Assembly (NCBI RefSeq): GCF_026213295.1
Contig: NC_079422.1
Coordinates: 2,566,573 to 2,630,572, forward strand
DNA: 64,000 nt
From: Gadus chalcogrammus
Taxonomy: Eukaryota; Chordata; Actinopteri; Gadiformes; Gadidae
Direction of reading: 5' to 3'
A model generated the notes under the pieces. It searched no databases and had not been told where the DNA came from. It was given only the letters and a program-made list of their open reading frames with translations. The translations under genes and the position numbers were made by a program. Below, piece by piece: positions 23,903-33,581 of the stretch. Each line of letters opens with the position of its first letter. Within the stretch, counting starts at the first letter, position 1.

Positions 23903-24840
23903 AGTAACCGATGTCTTTCTGCGTTGTGTCTTGTATCTTCCAGTGAGGCACACACAGGAGTCGAGTACTAGAGGTTTATTCTTTCCAAAGGAGACAAAAC
24001 AACACGGGCGTCACACACAATCCGGGATATCACTCTCCACTCAGCTCCGTGCATCAGCGCTCACTCACGCTAGACACATATATCCTGTGACTTTCAATAA
24101 ATACATGTAAGGAATAAATTATAAAAATGTAAACAAAGCATAAAATGATCTCAAATAAATAAATTAAATAAAAAGACAGTATATTAAATATATACACTAA
24201 TAAAGGAAATAAAATATAATAGAGAATTGTCATTTTCCTCACACTCATTTTACATATTTTACCATAAACAAAGACACATAACAGGCATACCTTTCCAAAG
24301 GAGACAAAACAACACGGGCGTCACACACAATCCGGGATATCACTCTCCACTCTACAAAACAAAGGAAGCAAACAATTGACCACACATACCGGATAAAACA
24401 ACCGCATTTGAAATATCAAGGCGGGAAAAAACTAAGCTACCACCGGCTCAAGCTAGGTTACGAGTTAATCAAAATCCACCCTTCCAACAGTTCAATTAAA
24501 TTGTCTAAAGCACCAGAGTTTCTCCCGCGTGCCTAAAAGCACGTCACAAAGCAGTGTGAACCACCACAGCCGTTCAAGGGCAACAAACAAGGGGTTAACA
24601 TAAAAATCTAACGGAGAGAGACACAAACGGAACTCACCAGCTCCGTGCATCAGCGCTCACTGACGCTAGACACACAGGTGCAACGCCAAACCACTCCCCC
24701 GGGAAACAAAAGGCATGCCATACGGAACAACGAAATCAACTTACAACTAGGAACCAATATTTGGTGGAGTTCACAATAAAAAAGGTATGAACAATGATAA
24801 AAAAATAACACAAAATAAAATTAAATTTAGCTCGGCTACA
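23903..24840 (-). repeat. Gyp2 5' LTR
   Basis: Equal in length to the copy at 16569-17506. By eye it differs only at the terminal dinucleotide (23903) and at one base in an AT-rich stretch (near 24162). Near identity implies little time since insertion. Confidence 0.95.
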
Positions 24841-26487
24841 TTCATACATTGAGAAATACGTTTTGAAAGGTTGAATATTTAGTTTTAAAAACTTGTAAAG
24901 GTGTACGTTTACGACATTGCAACGTATTTTTTCAGAACTGGCTTTTCAGCGCTGACTTTTCAGAGATTTGACCACACAGGCGCAAGCTTTGAGTCACGTG
25001 AATATTGGCAGTGTTCTGACGCCACTCGTTTTGAAACTCCTGACAGTCGAATCTGAAAAAGAAAAAACGTTCCTGGGGGCGGGACCATTTAGCTCTAAAC
25101 CTATTGGTTGCTCTCGGCTGACGTACATTCCAATCACATGTGCCGTTCAACGGGCTGTGCGTGATTGACAGTGCTCTGCCGATGACACGAATAACAAGCA
25201 ACTTTCGCGGTTGATTTTGATTTCCATTTTCTGGAACCATGGCTGTTTCCCAAAGTGAAGGCTGCAGCCTTGCTAGGACGCGTCCTTGCTAGTCGCGTCC
25301 TATGGAGATGAGACTCTTTGTAGGGTGTTCGAATTCTCAGTGGTCCACTATATAGTGGACTTAAAATAGGGTACATACGATGTTCCCTACATGTTACTCC
25401 CGTATACCACAATGCAATGCGGTTGTATTTTTCCAGGGGAGAAGAAGAAGCGTCTCCGGCTTGTGTTTAGAAATGTCAACAATTTATTTGGGATTTAACA
25501 TTCAAAATTAATTTAAAAAAACTTGAACAAGGAAATGTAACATTCAACATCAATACAACCTCCAGCCCGGTTTGTTTAGATGATGTCGGCGCATCACGTC
25601 ACACAAATACCAGGCGCATTTACTGACGCAAATGACGTTTAGAAATGTTAGGCGTAGTGTCCGAATTATCGTTCCCTATTCCCTATATAGTGCACTATAT
25701 CATGTACACTATATAGGGAATAGGGAACGATTTCGAACACAGCTTCTGGTTCCAGAAAATGGAAATCAAAATCAACCTCGAAAGTCGCTTGTTATTCGTG
25801 TCATCGGCAGAGCACTGTCAATCACGCACAGCCCGTTGAACGGCACATGTGATTGGAATGTACGTCAGCCGAGAGCAACCAATAGGTTTAGAGCTAAATG
25901 GTCCCGCCCCCAGGAACGTTTTTTTCTTTTTCAGATTCGACTGTCAGGAGTTTCAAAACGAGTGGCGTCAGAACACTGCCAATATTCACGTGACTCAAAG
26001 CTTGCGCCTGTGTGGTCAAATCTCTGAAAAGTCAGTGCTGAAAAGCCAGTTTTGAAAAAATACGTTGCAATGTCGTAAACGTACACCTTTACAAGTTTTT
26101 AAAACTAAATATTCAACCTTTCAAATCGTATTTCTCAATGTATGAACATCTGTTTGCAGAATCCCATTTACAAGGCTTCAAAACCGGGCAACAATGAAAT
26201 ACACTGTTAGAACAGTGCCAGATTTGAAACTCTGCAAATGCGCTGGTGAAATTGTTTGAACTTTGAAAATGTGTTGGTGAAAATGATGAAGAAGATAAAA
26301 TAGAACACAAGATCATGTTTACAGATGTTTGAATTTTATTTTTATTTTTTTTCAGGTTATAATCTCTTTTTTCAGTGTTGCAAAACCTATTTTACAAGGT
26401 GTTGAGTTTTCAAACCCAGACTTACAAGCCTTTGAAACTTTTTTTTTCAGGTTTGAATTATGGCAGGAAACTGACTCCATAGGAAAG

Positions 26488-26788
26488 GGGGTAGCGAGTG
26501 CAAGTCACCGGAAAAGGAGAGTCCGTGAAGAAGAAGTGGGACCACGGCGTTAAGCGTTTGTTTGAAGTCCGCGTTATAGCCGTCTTCTTTGCAACCTTGT
26601 CACGGGAGTTTCGTCGGCACGTCTGCGATTGCCTGCATGTGGATGTCGTCATTTCCCTACCGGACGTTGCTTCATGGGGACCTGCATCTCACAACTGACT
26701 GACTCTGACTCTGACTAACGTTATCAACTTAGGTACCGTGAGTACCCGGTGTGTATTTTTGTTTTGGGTGGGTTGTTGCTACACCGGT
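26488..26788 (+). mobile_element. GypA 3' LTR, middle part
   Basis: Lies between FB1 and the Harbinger element; no ORF beyond 66 codons. Assigned to the LTR by context: removing FB1 with one TSD copy and the Harbinger element joins the LTR start (TGTAGCGG) to its end (CCGCTACA). Confidence 0.55.
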
Positions 26789-27016
26789 GGGGTGTTCCAC
26801 AAAGCCGGTTTTATCACATAACCGGGTAAGATAACCCAGGGTTTGCTGTAACCCTAGGTTTTCCGTTCCAAAAGGATCACGGTATGTTAGTTGCTATAGC
26901 AACATATGCTCTGAATCAAACCTGGTCGGACCAGGTTTTGCGCAGGTTAAGTTTGAAACATAACCCCGGTTTTGGGTATTTCAACCGGCGTTCACCGCAG
27001 ATTTCATGTGTTCACA

Positions 27017-27154
27017 ATGGCATGCACTTTTGATGAGAGAAATGCTGATATCAGAGTGCAAATTATACGTGCAATCCACCGGGAGCGATTGATAAGACCA
27101 CGGCTCGACATCTTGGCATATTGGATGACTTTTTGCTGGAGTGGAGAGATATAG
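27017..27154 (+). pseudogene. Harbinger transposase, N-terminal remnant
   Basis: MACTFDERNADIRVQIIRAI and the following HRERLIRPRLDILAY match the start of fish Harbinger transposases (HARBI1-like). The frame then shifts: the family sequence continues in the next frame as FLLEW. The DDE nuclease domain is missing. Confidence 0.75.
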
Positions 27155-28030
27155 ATTCTCGCGCAAATCTTTAATATATTTAAATAGCCTTACATAGCCA
27201 ACACTACCAATCGAGGACCTAGCCTCAGTTCACTCCAGACTATTTGCGTAGCCCTCCGTTTTTTTCAAATGGTAGTTTTATCTAGGCTATAATGCTGGAG
27301 ATGCTGAGCACATCACAGTCGTTTCAGATGACCCATCCAAGATTTGTATCGGCCTCCTATCATACAAAGAATATTGTCTGAGTACTATGCCGAGAGGCAT
27401 TTAGCCTACAACATAAAGTATAAAATAGTCCTAACGGACTTGCATCCACTGGAGAATGTTCGATCGTAGCCGGCGGCTTCCTTACAAGCACTGATCCATC
27501 TGTGAAGTTGATGAATTGTCACTTTTAGGTTTTCTACCCAGTTACCAAAAAAAGAAACATTTGGAATAGTATGCGCTGTGGCAAGCACACGGTTTGCATG
27601 TGTTACTTCGAAGGCAAAAAAAATCTAAAATAGCCTACAAGAAAACACAAAAACCTACATTCAACCAGTGTGGGGTATGGCCCATGACTCTCTGAGGTGG
27701 TAGGTACCTCCAGGTACCCCCTCCATGCCAGGGCGCCCTGAATTTATGTTTATTAACAGCTCCTCCACCGGGGTCAAGACAATTTGAGGGCCAGATCCAG
27801 TCTGCCGACTGTCAGCCTTTTCACGATTGGCTTAAAAAAATGGCTTATTTAAATTTATACCAATACGATGGTGGGAAAAGCTTTTTTTTTTTTTTTATAC
27901 TTCATTTTTATACTTGATCCTCTGACCGCTTGGAAGCAATCGGAGTACATATTGTTTTAGAAGAAAGGGGTTATGTGGTAGATCTTTAAGAATGCTTAAC
28001 TGGGATATTTATATATTCATGGCTCAAATA

Positions 28031-28243
28031 TTAAGGATCATGCTTTTGACGTGTAGGCCTAACTAACGCATTTACGCGGTCAGCGATCCGCTGCCAGGCT
28101 TTGCTTCTCCGGGTTCCAGAGGTTTTAGCGTTCCCTTTTCTTGTGATAATGTCCTTCTCCTCGTCATAGCTCTCCAGGAGAACCTGGAGTTCCATTTCAT
28201 TTAAATAAGCGGCCCGTTTCGCCATATCGATCAGGGTTTCCAT
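28031..28243 (-). pseudogene. Harbinger Myb/SANT-like DNA-binding protein, first exon remnant
   Basis: From METLIDMAKRAAYLNEMELQ to AWQRIADRVNA: a trihelix (Myb/SANT-like) domain as in the second protein of Harbinger elements, which helps import and bind the transposase. The basic/helical core SGTRRSKAWQRIADRVNA is intact. The rest of the gene is absent, or lay beyond an intron that is now lost. Confidence 0.75.
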
Positions 28244-28436
28244 GATCCATACATCACGTCTTTTTAAGTTTGGCGTGGACGCGCACAACCCTGTGTTAAC
28301 CAACCCCGAGTTGATTGAACTAATGCATAACCGCTGCTGTGGAACCGAAAACTCTGGGTTGGTCGGCACAGGGTCAATCAACCTAGAGTTCAGCGTTAAC
28401 TCAGTGTTTGTTAAACCTCCGTTCGTGGAACACCCC

Positions 28437-28831
28437 TCGGGTCGAGAGACGCTGGTTATTGTGATTTATTTCCTTATTTTTCGCGGTAATACCCGAAACA
28501 GACTTTTCTATTGGCGTTCGCGGTAAAACCCGAAACAGACTTTTCCCCAAATGGATTAAAAATGGGATTAAACGAGGAACAGACAGACTGATGCGTACAC
28601 ACGCTGCATTTATTTTCTTCTTGTTTGTACTGTACTGTGGATAATTATTATGCAATTATATTGTGAAAATCGCATTGCTGGATTGTCTTTGTGATTCATT
28701 GTTGCTCTTTGATCTGCCTAGTTATTAATTTGTGTGGGTTAACTAAGCTATTTTCGGTTATGTTTTATTTTACTTTGTCAGACTTGACTCTGACTGGCAC
28801 CCCAACATTCAATTTAGTCTAACCCGCTACA
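28437..28831 (+). mobile_element. GypA 3' LTR, last part, with a 34-bp direct repeat
   Basis: Ends CCGCTACA at 28831, followed by the AGGC duplication. The words CGCGGTAATACCCGAAACAG and CGCGGTAAAACCCGAAACAG start near 28483 and 28519 as a tandem pair. Confidence 0.65.
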
Positions 28832-29094
28832 AGGCTAATAACCTGCTGCTGAAACAGCTCAAAACCCGGGAGGTCATCATCGACTTCAGGAGGAAGAAGA
28901 CTGTGATCCAGCCCCTGCTCATCGACGGTGGCTGCGTGGACAGCCTTCTGCTTCCTGGGGGTGCACATCCAGGAGGACCTGTCCTGGAGGACCAACACCA
29001 CAGCCATCTTTAAGAAGGCACAACAGCGACTCTATTTCCTGAGAGTCCTCAGGAACTACCACCTCAGGGAGGAGTTGCTTGTGACCTTCTACCG

Positions 29095-29132
29095 CTGGGT
29101 GGGTTGGATCTCCGGGGATCCAACCCACCCAG
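29095..29132. repeat. 16-bp perfect hairpin
   Basis: CTGGGTGGGTTGGATC at 29095-29110 is exactly the reverse complement of 29117-29132, with a 6-bp loop TCCGGG. It lies where roughly 200 residues of the L2-like ORF are missing. Confidence 0.95.
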
Positions 29133-29536
29133 GTAACGAACACTTTGTGCTGCTGCGCTCAGGGAAGCGGTTCAGGACTATGCCTGCACGGACAAACAGA
29201 CTTGTATCTAGTTTCTACCCCAGGGCCATACAGGCGTTGAACGTTGCCAACACCTGACCTCGTACTATCACGCACATAACATGTGGCAGCTACTGGGGAA
29301 CTGTGCAATTCCCTACGAACCATCTATTTTTTTATCTATTTATATTATTATATTAAACATTTATATATTTATTTTTCTAAGGATTTGTGCAATATTTTGG
29401 TTCCATGTTTTTTCAAGTCATTCAACTGCACTTTAACTCAGTTTTAGTTAGATTTATATTGGATGCGTCAGTTTTAGTTAGATTTATATTAGATGTTAGA
29501 TTTATATTAGATGTCAGATTTATATTAGATCTATCA

Positions 29537-29539
<3 letters not shown>

Positions 29540-29589
<50 letters not shown>

Positions 29590-29621
29590 AGATATAGATA
29601 GATATATATAGATATATATAC
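29540..29621. repeat. (TA)n and (GATATA)n microsatellite
   Basis: Runs of TA followed by GATATA units inside the L2-like 3' UTR; a GTTAGATTTATATTAGAT-type minisatellite precedes it near 29440-29530. Confidence 0.9.
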
Positions 29622-29893
29622 ATAGTGTCTTCTTTTATCAAACTGTATATATTGTTTCTGTATGGTCCTTGTCCTCTCTTTTTCTTTTTGGGATAGCTCA
29701 GGGGGGAGCTATCCCAAATTTTGATTTACCTGTACCTGTACCTGTACTTTGACAATAAAGATCATTCATTCATTCATAAAATGTAATGTGATTTGTAGTA
29801 ACTTGTGTGGAATATAATGATTACATCCTATGCATGGCAAAAAAACAAGTTATGATATTAGTGAATGTCATATCTGTTTTTTGCTTTTTTAGG

Positions 29894-30974
29894 ATGAACA
29901 TCTCCAAAGAAGATATTGAGGGTTTGCTGCTGCTAGGTACAACACTTTCTGAAGTTGCTTCAGTCCTGCGGATCTCCAGACCCACATTATACAAGCTCAT
30001 GCGGGTATATGACATAAGACCCACACAATTTTGTAACATTTCTGATGAGGAGTTGGATGCAACTATATATGAGATAAAAGCAGAACATCCACATGTAGGA
30101 GAAGTTATGTTTAATGGACATTTGCGTGCCAGAAACATTGGTGCAGCGACGTGGTCTCAGAGACTCCGTTCAACGGGTTGATGGTGCTGGTGTTGAGTCC
30201 AGGAGAACAACAACTATACAAAGACGAGTATACACTGTGCCTTGTCCAAACTATATATGCCACATAGACGGAAATCATAAACTGATAAGATGGAAATTAG
30301 TTGTACATGGCGCAATGGATGGTTACAGTAGAATGTTAACGTTTCTCCAGTGTTCCAACAACAATCGGACTGAAACTGTCATGAACCACTTCAGTTCAGC
30401 CATCAGCCAACATGGCCGGCCCCTTCATATTAGAACTGATCATGGAGGGGAGAATGTCCAGGTTTGGGAAGACATGAGCATGCACAGAGGTGAAAATTCT
30501 GTGTTGACTGGAAGCTCTGTACATAACCAGCGAATTTAACGATTCAATCGGGACTTCAACAGAAACTGCAGTCATGGGTTTGCACCCATTTTCTACGAAC
30601 TAGAGTCAATGGAGGCTTTGCATGTGGACAATGATACAGATTTATTTTCTCTTCATGTGTACATTCCCAGGATCAATTGCACATTAGATGAGTTTAAATC
30701 TGCATTTAACAATCATTACATTTCCTCTGAAGGAAACAGGACCCCTGTTCAACTGTTTACACTAGACAGACATCTTCTGTTACTAAACTACCCAGAAGCT
30801 GCAGCTGAGGAAAGAACAGTGGACTCTGTATCAACTCATGCACATTACTCCTTTTGCCCACTTAACCAGCAGGACTTGCAAGAATTGGTTGTTACAGTAA
30901 ACCCAACGGCAAATTATGGTAACAAGGGAAAAACATTACAGGAGTACAGGAATTTGTATTACACAAAATTGTAA
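29894..30974 (+). pseudogene. DDE integrase-like transposase gene, broken
   Basis: An acceptor (TTTTTTGCTTTTTTAG, 29877-29892) precedes ATG 29894. An N-terminal HTH (TLSEVASVLRISRPTLYKLM) is followed by a retroviral-type integrase core: D in CHIDGNHKLIRW, D in IRTDHGGENV. In the expected third catalytic position (HNQRIE in relatives) the Glu codon is TAA, directly after NQRI at about 30537-30539. A frameshift near 30140 also breaks the frame. The rest (FALH-like LFSLHVYIPRINCTLDEF, LNYPEAAAEERTVD) runs to 30974. Similar proteins are common in fish and are DDE transposases or domesticated copies; the exact superfamily (IS3EU, IS481EU or Ginger type) is not certain. Confidence 0.8.
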
Positions 30975-31657
30975 ATATGTAACAATCAGCCAAGCAGAAG
31001 AGGGGTGGGGGGGGGGGAGACTTTGACCCATGTCAACATTAGAAAATATTGTAAATTCAATTCAAGTCAATTAATGTGTGGTTATTATATTTTAGAACTG
31101 CGATGATTGCAAACTATTGAATTAATTGAACGATTTTGGTAGTCAATTGATGAGTCATTTGACAAAAATATCAGATTCCAGCTTAATTGTGAATTCTTAG
31201 TTTATTCCTGTGTCTCATATATCCACCTACTGTACAGAGGATCTCCATGTGTTGCACTTCTCTAATCCCCTCAAACCTGTCATTAAGTATGACAACAGAA
31301 AAAAAAGTTTATATCATGCTAGAACAGTGACAGTGTGAAACAACCAACTAACTTGCTTTGTAAGATGACTGACACCTGTCAGCTTTAGGAAAATATTATA
31401 TACTTTTTTCTTTTCCCTCTCATGGATTCATTTAATCACACCTGTTGATATTGGACAAGAAAAGCAAAATCTGTTTTTTGCTTTTGGAGTGGAGTTTAAT
31501 CAAAATACAAACAAATCAAATGAAACATTTACATGTCTGCATATTGCTGAAACAAGCTAAAAGGCAAATAGTAAAGTCATGAATCAATTTCGAGGTATGC
31601 AGCTAGCCACCAATAATATTTGAAATACTGCATTTAAATAATTAAATGGAATGAAAA

Positions 31658-32935
31658 GTCTACTCCAAGGTGCTGGAAAGGAGGGTTCGGCCGATCGTCG
31701 AACCTCAGATTGAAGAAGAACAATGCGGTTTTCGCCCCGGACGTGGAACTACGGACCAGCTCTTCACTCTCGCAAGGATCCTGGAGGGGGCCTGGGAGTA
31801 TGCCCATCCGGTCTACATGTGTTTTGTGGATCTGGAGAAGGCGTATGACCGGGTCCCCCGGGAGAAACTGTGGGAGGTGCTGCGGGAGTATGGGGTAAGG
31901 GGGTCTATCCTCAGGGCCATCCAATCTTTGTACTCCCAAAGCGAGAGCTGTGTTCGTGTTCTCGGCAGCCAGTCAGTTTCGTTCTCAGTGGGTGCTGGTC
32001 TCCGCCAGGGCTGCGCCTTGTCACCAATCCTGTTTGTGATATACATGGACAGGATATCGAGGCGTAGTCGTGGTGGGGAGGGGTTGCAGTTCGGTGGTCT
32101 GAGGATCTCGTCACTGCTTTTTGCAGATGATGTGGTCCTCATTGGATCATCGGCCTGTGACCTTCAGCACTCACTGGATCGGCTGGCGGCCGAGTGTGAA
32201 GCGGCTGGGATGAGGATCAGCACCGCTAAATCTGAGGCCATGACTCTTAGCAGGAAACCGGTGGATTGCTTACTCCGGGTAGGAATTGAGTCCTTAGCCC
32301 AAGTGAAGGAGTTCAAGTACCTCGGGGTCTTGTTCGCGAGTGAGGGTACTATGGAGCGTGAGATTGGCCGGAGAATCGGAGCAGCGGGGGCGGTATTGCG
32401 TTCGCTTTACCGCACCGTTGTAACGAAAAGAGAGCTGAGCCGCAAGGCAAAGCCCTCGATCTACCGGTCGATCTTCGTTCCTATCCTCACCTATGGTCAT
32501 GAGGGCTGGGTGATGACCGAAAGGACGAGATCGCGGGTACAAGCGGCCGAGATGAGTTTTCTCAGAAGGGTGGCTGGCGTCTCCCTTAGGGATAGGGTGA
32601 GAAGCTCAGCCATCCGTGAGGAACTCGGATTAGAGCCGCTGCTCCTTTACTTAGAAAGGAGTCAGCTGAGGTGGTTCGGGCATCTGGTAAGGATGCCCAC
32701 TGGGCGCCTTCCTTGGGAGGTGTTTCAGGCACGTCCAGTGGGGAGGAGACCTCGGGGAAGACCCAGGACTAGGTGGAGAGATTATATCTCAACACTGGCC
32801 TGGGAACGCCTCGGGATCCCCCCGTCAGAGCTGGTCAATGTGGCCCGGGAAAGGGAAGTCTGGGGCCCCCTGCTTGAGCTGCTCCCCCCGCGACCCGACC
32901 CCGGATAAGCGGATGACGATGAGGATGAGGATGAG
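31658..32935 (+). mobile_element. RTE-clade LINE, 5'-truncated
   Basis: Flanked by the exact 9-bp duplication GAATGAAAA (31649-31657 and 32936-32944); copy B shows the empty site. The 3' end reads CCCCGGATAAGCGGATGACG and a (GATGAG)n tail, as in fish RTE/Rex3-like LINEs. Confidence 0.92.
31670..32908 (+). pseudogene. RTE reverse transcriptase, C-terminal 412 codons
   Basis: Open frame with RT motifs CGFRPGRGTTDQLFTL, FVDLEKAYDRVPREKLW, GLRQGCALSPILF, the catalytic LLFADDVVLIG, then the thumb and the C-terminal region LRWFGHLVRM typical of RTE. The endonuclease and first RT motifs are lost by 5' truncation, so it cannot move by itself. The unbroken frame implies a recent insertion. Confidence 0.9.
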
Positions 32936-33291
32936 GAATGAAAACAATAGTCTGTCCGATACTGCTAAAATGAACAATGAATATTAATCAGACAAGAACA
33001 TACCTGAGAACAGCAATACTGCAAAAATGCACAATACTGACAACTGGACTTGTTGATGAAATCTGACAAGAGTGCAACCTCATAAAAGCAAAAACACGAG
33101 TGTACACACTGCCTTGTCCAAATTATATGGCACATAGTTCAGATCAGAATTTAGGCAAAACGTTTTTACAGTTTTAACTCAAAAGAACATCCTACAGCAG
33201 ATTCTCAGCAAGTCCAACCATTAAAAGCTCTGGGCTCCAAATGTACAGCCCAAGCATTGTTTCTATGTAGACTACACCCAGCACTAAAAAT

Positions 33292-33581
33292 TTATCCATT
33301 TATGAGAGCCACCAGAAAAATGTAATCAAATTCATTGTCATCTGCCGGATTCTTTCTGCTAACAAAGTTCTGTAGCTCATTTGAGCATGTGTGAGCAATG
33401 GGGAGGTGCTTCGTGTCATCATGAACAAAAGTCAGTTTTGGACTGAGAGGGAATCCAATTGCAGAAGCTTTGCTGCTGCCTGTTGCAAAGGCTAGGATGT
33501 GTCCAGGATTCAATGTCAGGATAAACGCGTTTTCTGCCTCAGTGAGGTTCCTGGCGTTAAGATGTTCCCCAAGCTCCTTCT
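33292..33581 (-). pseudogene. HECT E3-ligase C-lobe exon, copy A
   Basis: Last exon on the minus strand after the acceptor TTTTTAACCTTGTAG. The protein EKELGEHLNARNLTEAENAF ... FILTLNPGHILAFATGSSK ... PKLTFVHDD ... LPIAHTCSNELQNFVS matches the end of HECT-like E3 ubiquitin ligases (G2E3-like fish proteins). The active-site cysteine motif AHTCSNEL is kept. Upstream exons are not found next to it; it converges with the integrase gene. Probably part of a once longer element-borne gene. Confidence 0.75.

Larger units (their letters stand above)
16569..24840 (-). mobile_element. Nearly intact Ty3/gypsy retrotransposon Gyp2
   Basis: 8272 bp between the 4-bp duplication TTCA (16565-16568 and 24841-24844) inside the left arm of FB1. 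The right FB1 arm shows the unoccupied site. LTRs of 938 bp lie at both ends, pol and gag on the minus strand. A purine tract (CAGAGGGGAGTA on the minus strand) precedes the 3' LTR at 17507-17520. A TGG-starting primer-binding candidate (TGGTGGCGTGACCCGG) follows the 5' LTR near 23880-23900. Order: gag, protease, RT, RNase H, integrase. The LTRs look almost identical, so the insertion is recent. Confidence 0.95.
16230..26481. mobile_element. Foldback DNA element FB1 with ~740-bp inverted arms, split by Gyp2
   Basis: Left end TATGGAGTCAGTTTCCTGCC and right end GGCAGGAAACTGACTCCATA are perfect inverted termini, flanked by GGAAAG at 16224-16229 and 26482-26487. The left arm is 16230-16568 plus 24841-25239, the right arm about 25745-26481; they match end to end by eye. 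The central spacer (25240-25744) holds a short palindromic stretch near 25675-25735 (CACTATATAGGGAATAGGGA). Without Gyp2 the element is about 2.0 kb. No transposase is present; the superfamily is not recognised. Confidence 0.85.
26789..28436. mobile_element. PIF/Harbinger transposon, degenerate
   Basis: Inverted ends GGGGTGTTCCAC and GTGGAACACCCC, with gene remnants of both Harbinger proteins in convergent order: a transposase start on the + strand and a Myb/SANT-like protein on the minus strand. No clean 3-bp target duplication is visible (flanks CGGT and TCGG). It sits in the GypA 3' LTR. Confidence 0.85.
12361..28831 (+). mobile_element. Ty3/gypsy retrotransposon GypA, with later insertions
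   Basis: Bounded by TGTAGCGG (12361) and CCGCTACA (28831), with the 4-bp duplication AGGC at 12357-12360 and 28832-28835 in the host L2-like element. The 5' LTR is lost after a few bases, together with gag and protease. Pol covers 12375-15970 with a hAT MITE inside. A purine-rich tract (AAGGGGGGAGGAG) precedes the 3' LTR at 16059. That LTR, about 870 bp net, is broken into 16059-16229, 26488-26788 and 28437-28831 by FB1 and a Harbinger element. Length 16.5 kb, of which about 4.6 kb is GypA itself. Confidence 0.8.
28836..29780 (+). pseudogene. L2-like LINE, 3' portion of the element at 11003
   Basis: Continues the RT in frame across the GypA insertion (ANNLLLKQLKT, EVIIDFRRKK), then after a frameshift [39 protein letters not shown] large internal deletion follows, then the C-terminus ([20 protein letters not shown]). 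The 3' UTR ends with GACAATAAAGATC and a short (ATTC)n tail typical of this LINE group. A (TA)n/(ATATAG)n microsatellite lies at 29540-29621. Confidence 0.85.

Noticed and set aside
26785..28440. 3-bp target duplication of the first Harbinger (CGG on both sides if the ends are moved by one base)
   Set aside because: It requires unequal end bases; the inverted ends GGGGTGTTCC/GGAACACCCC do not support it.
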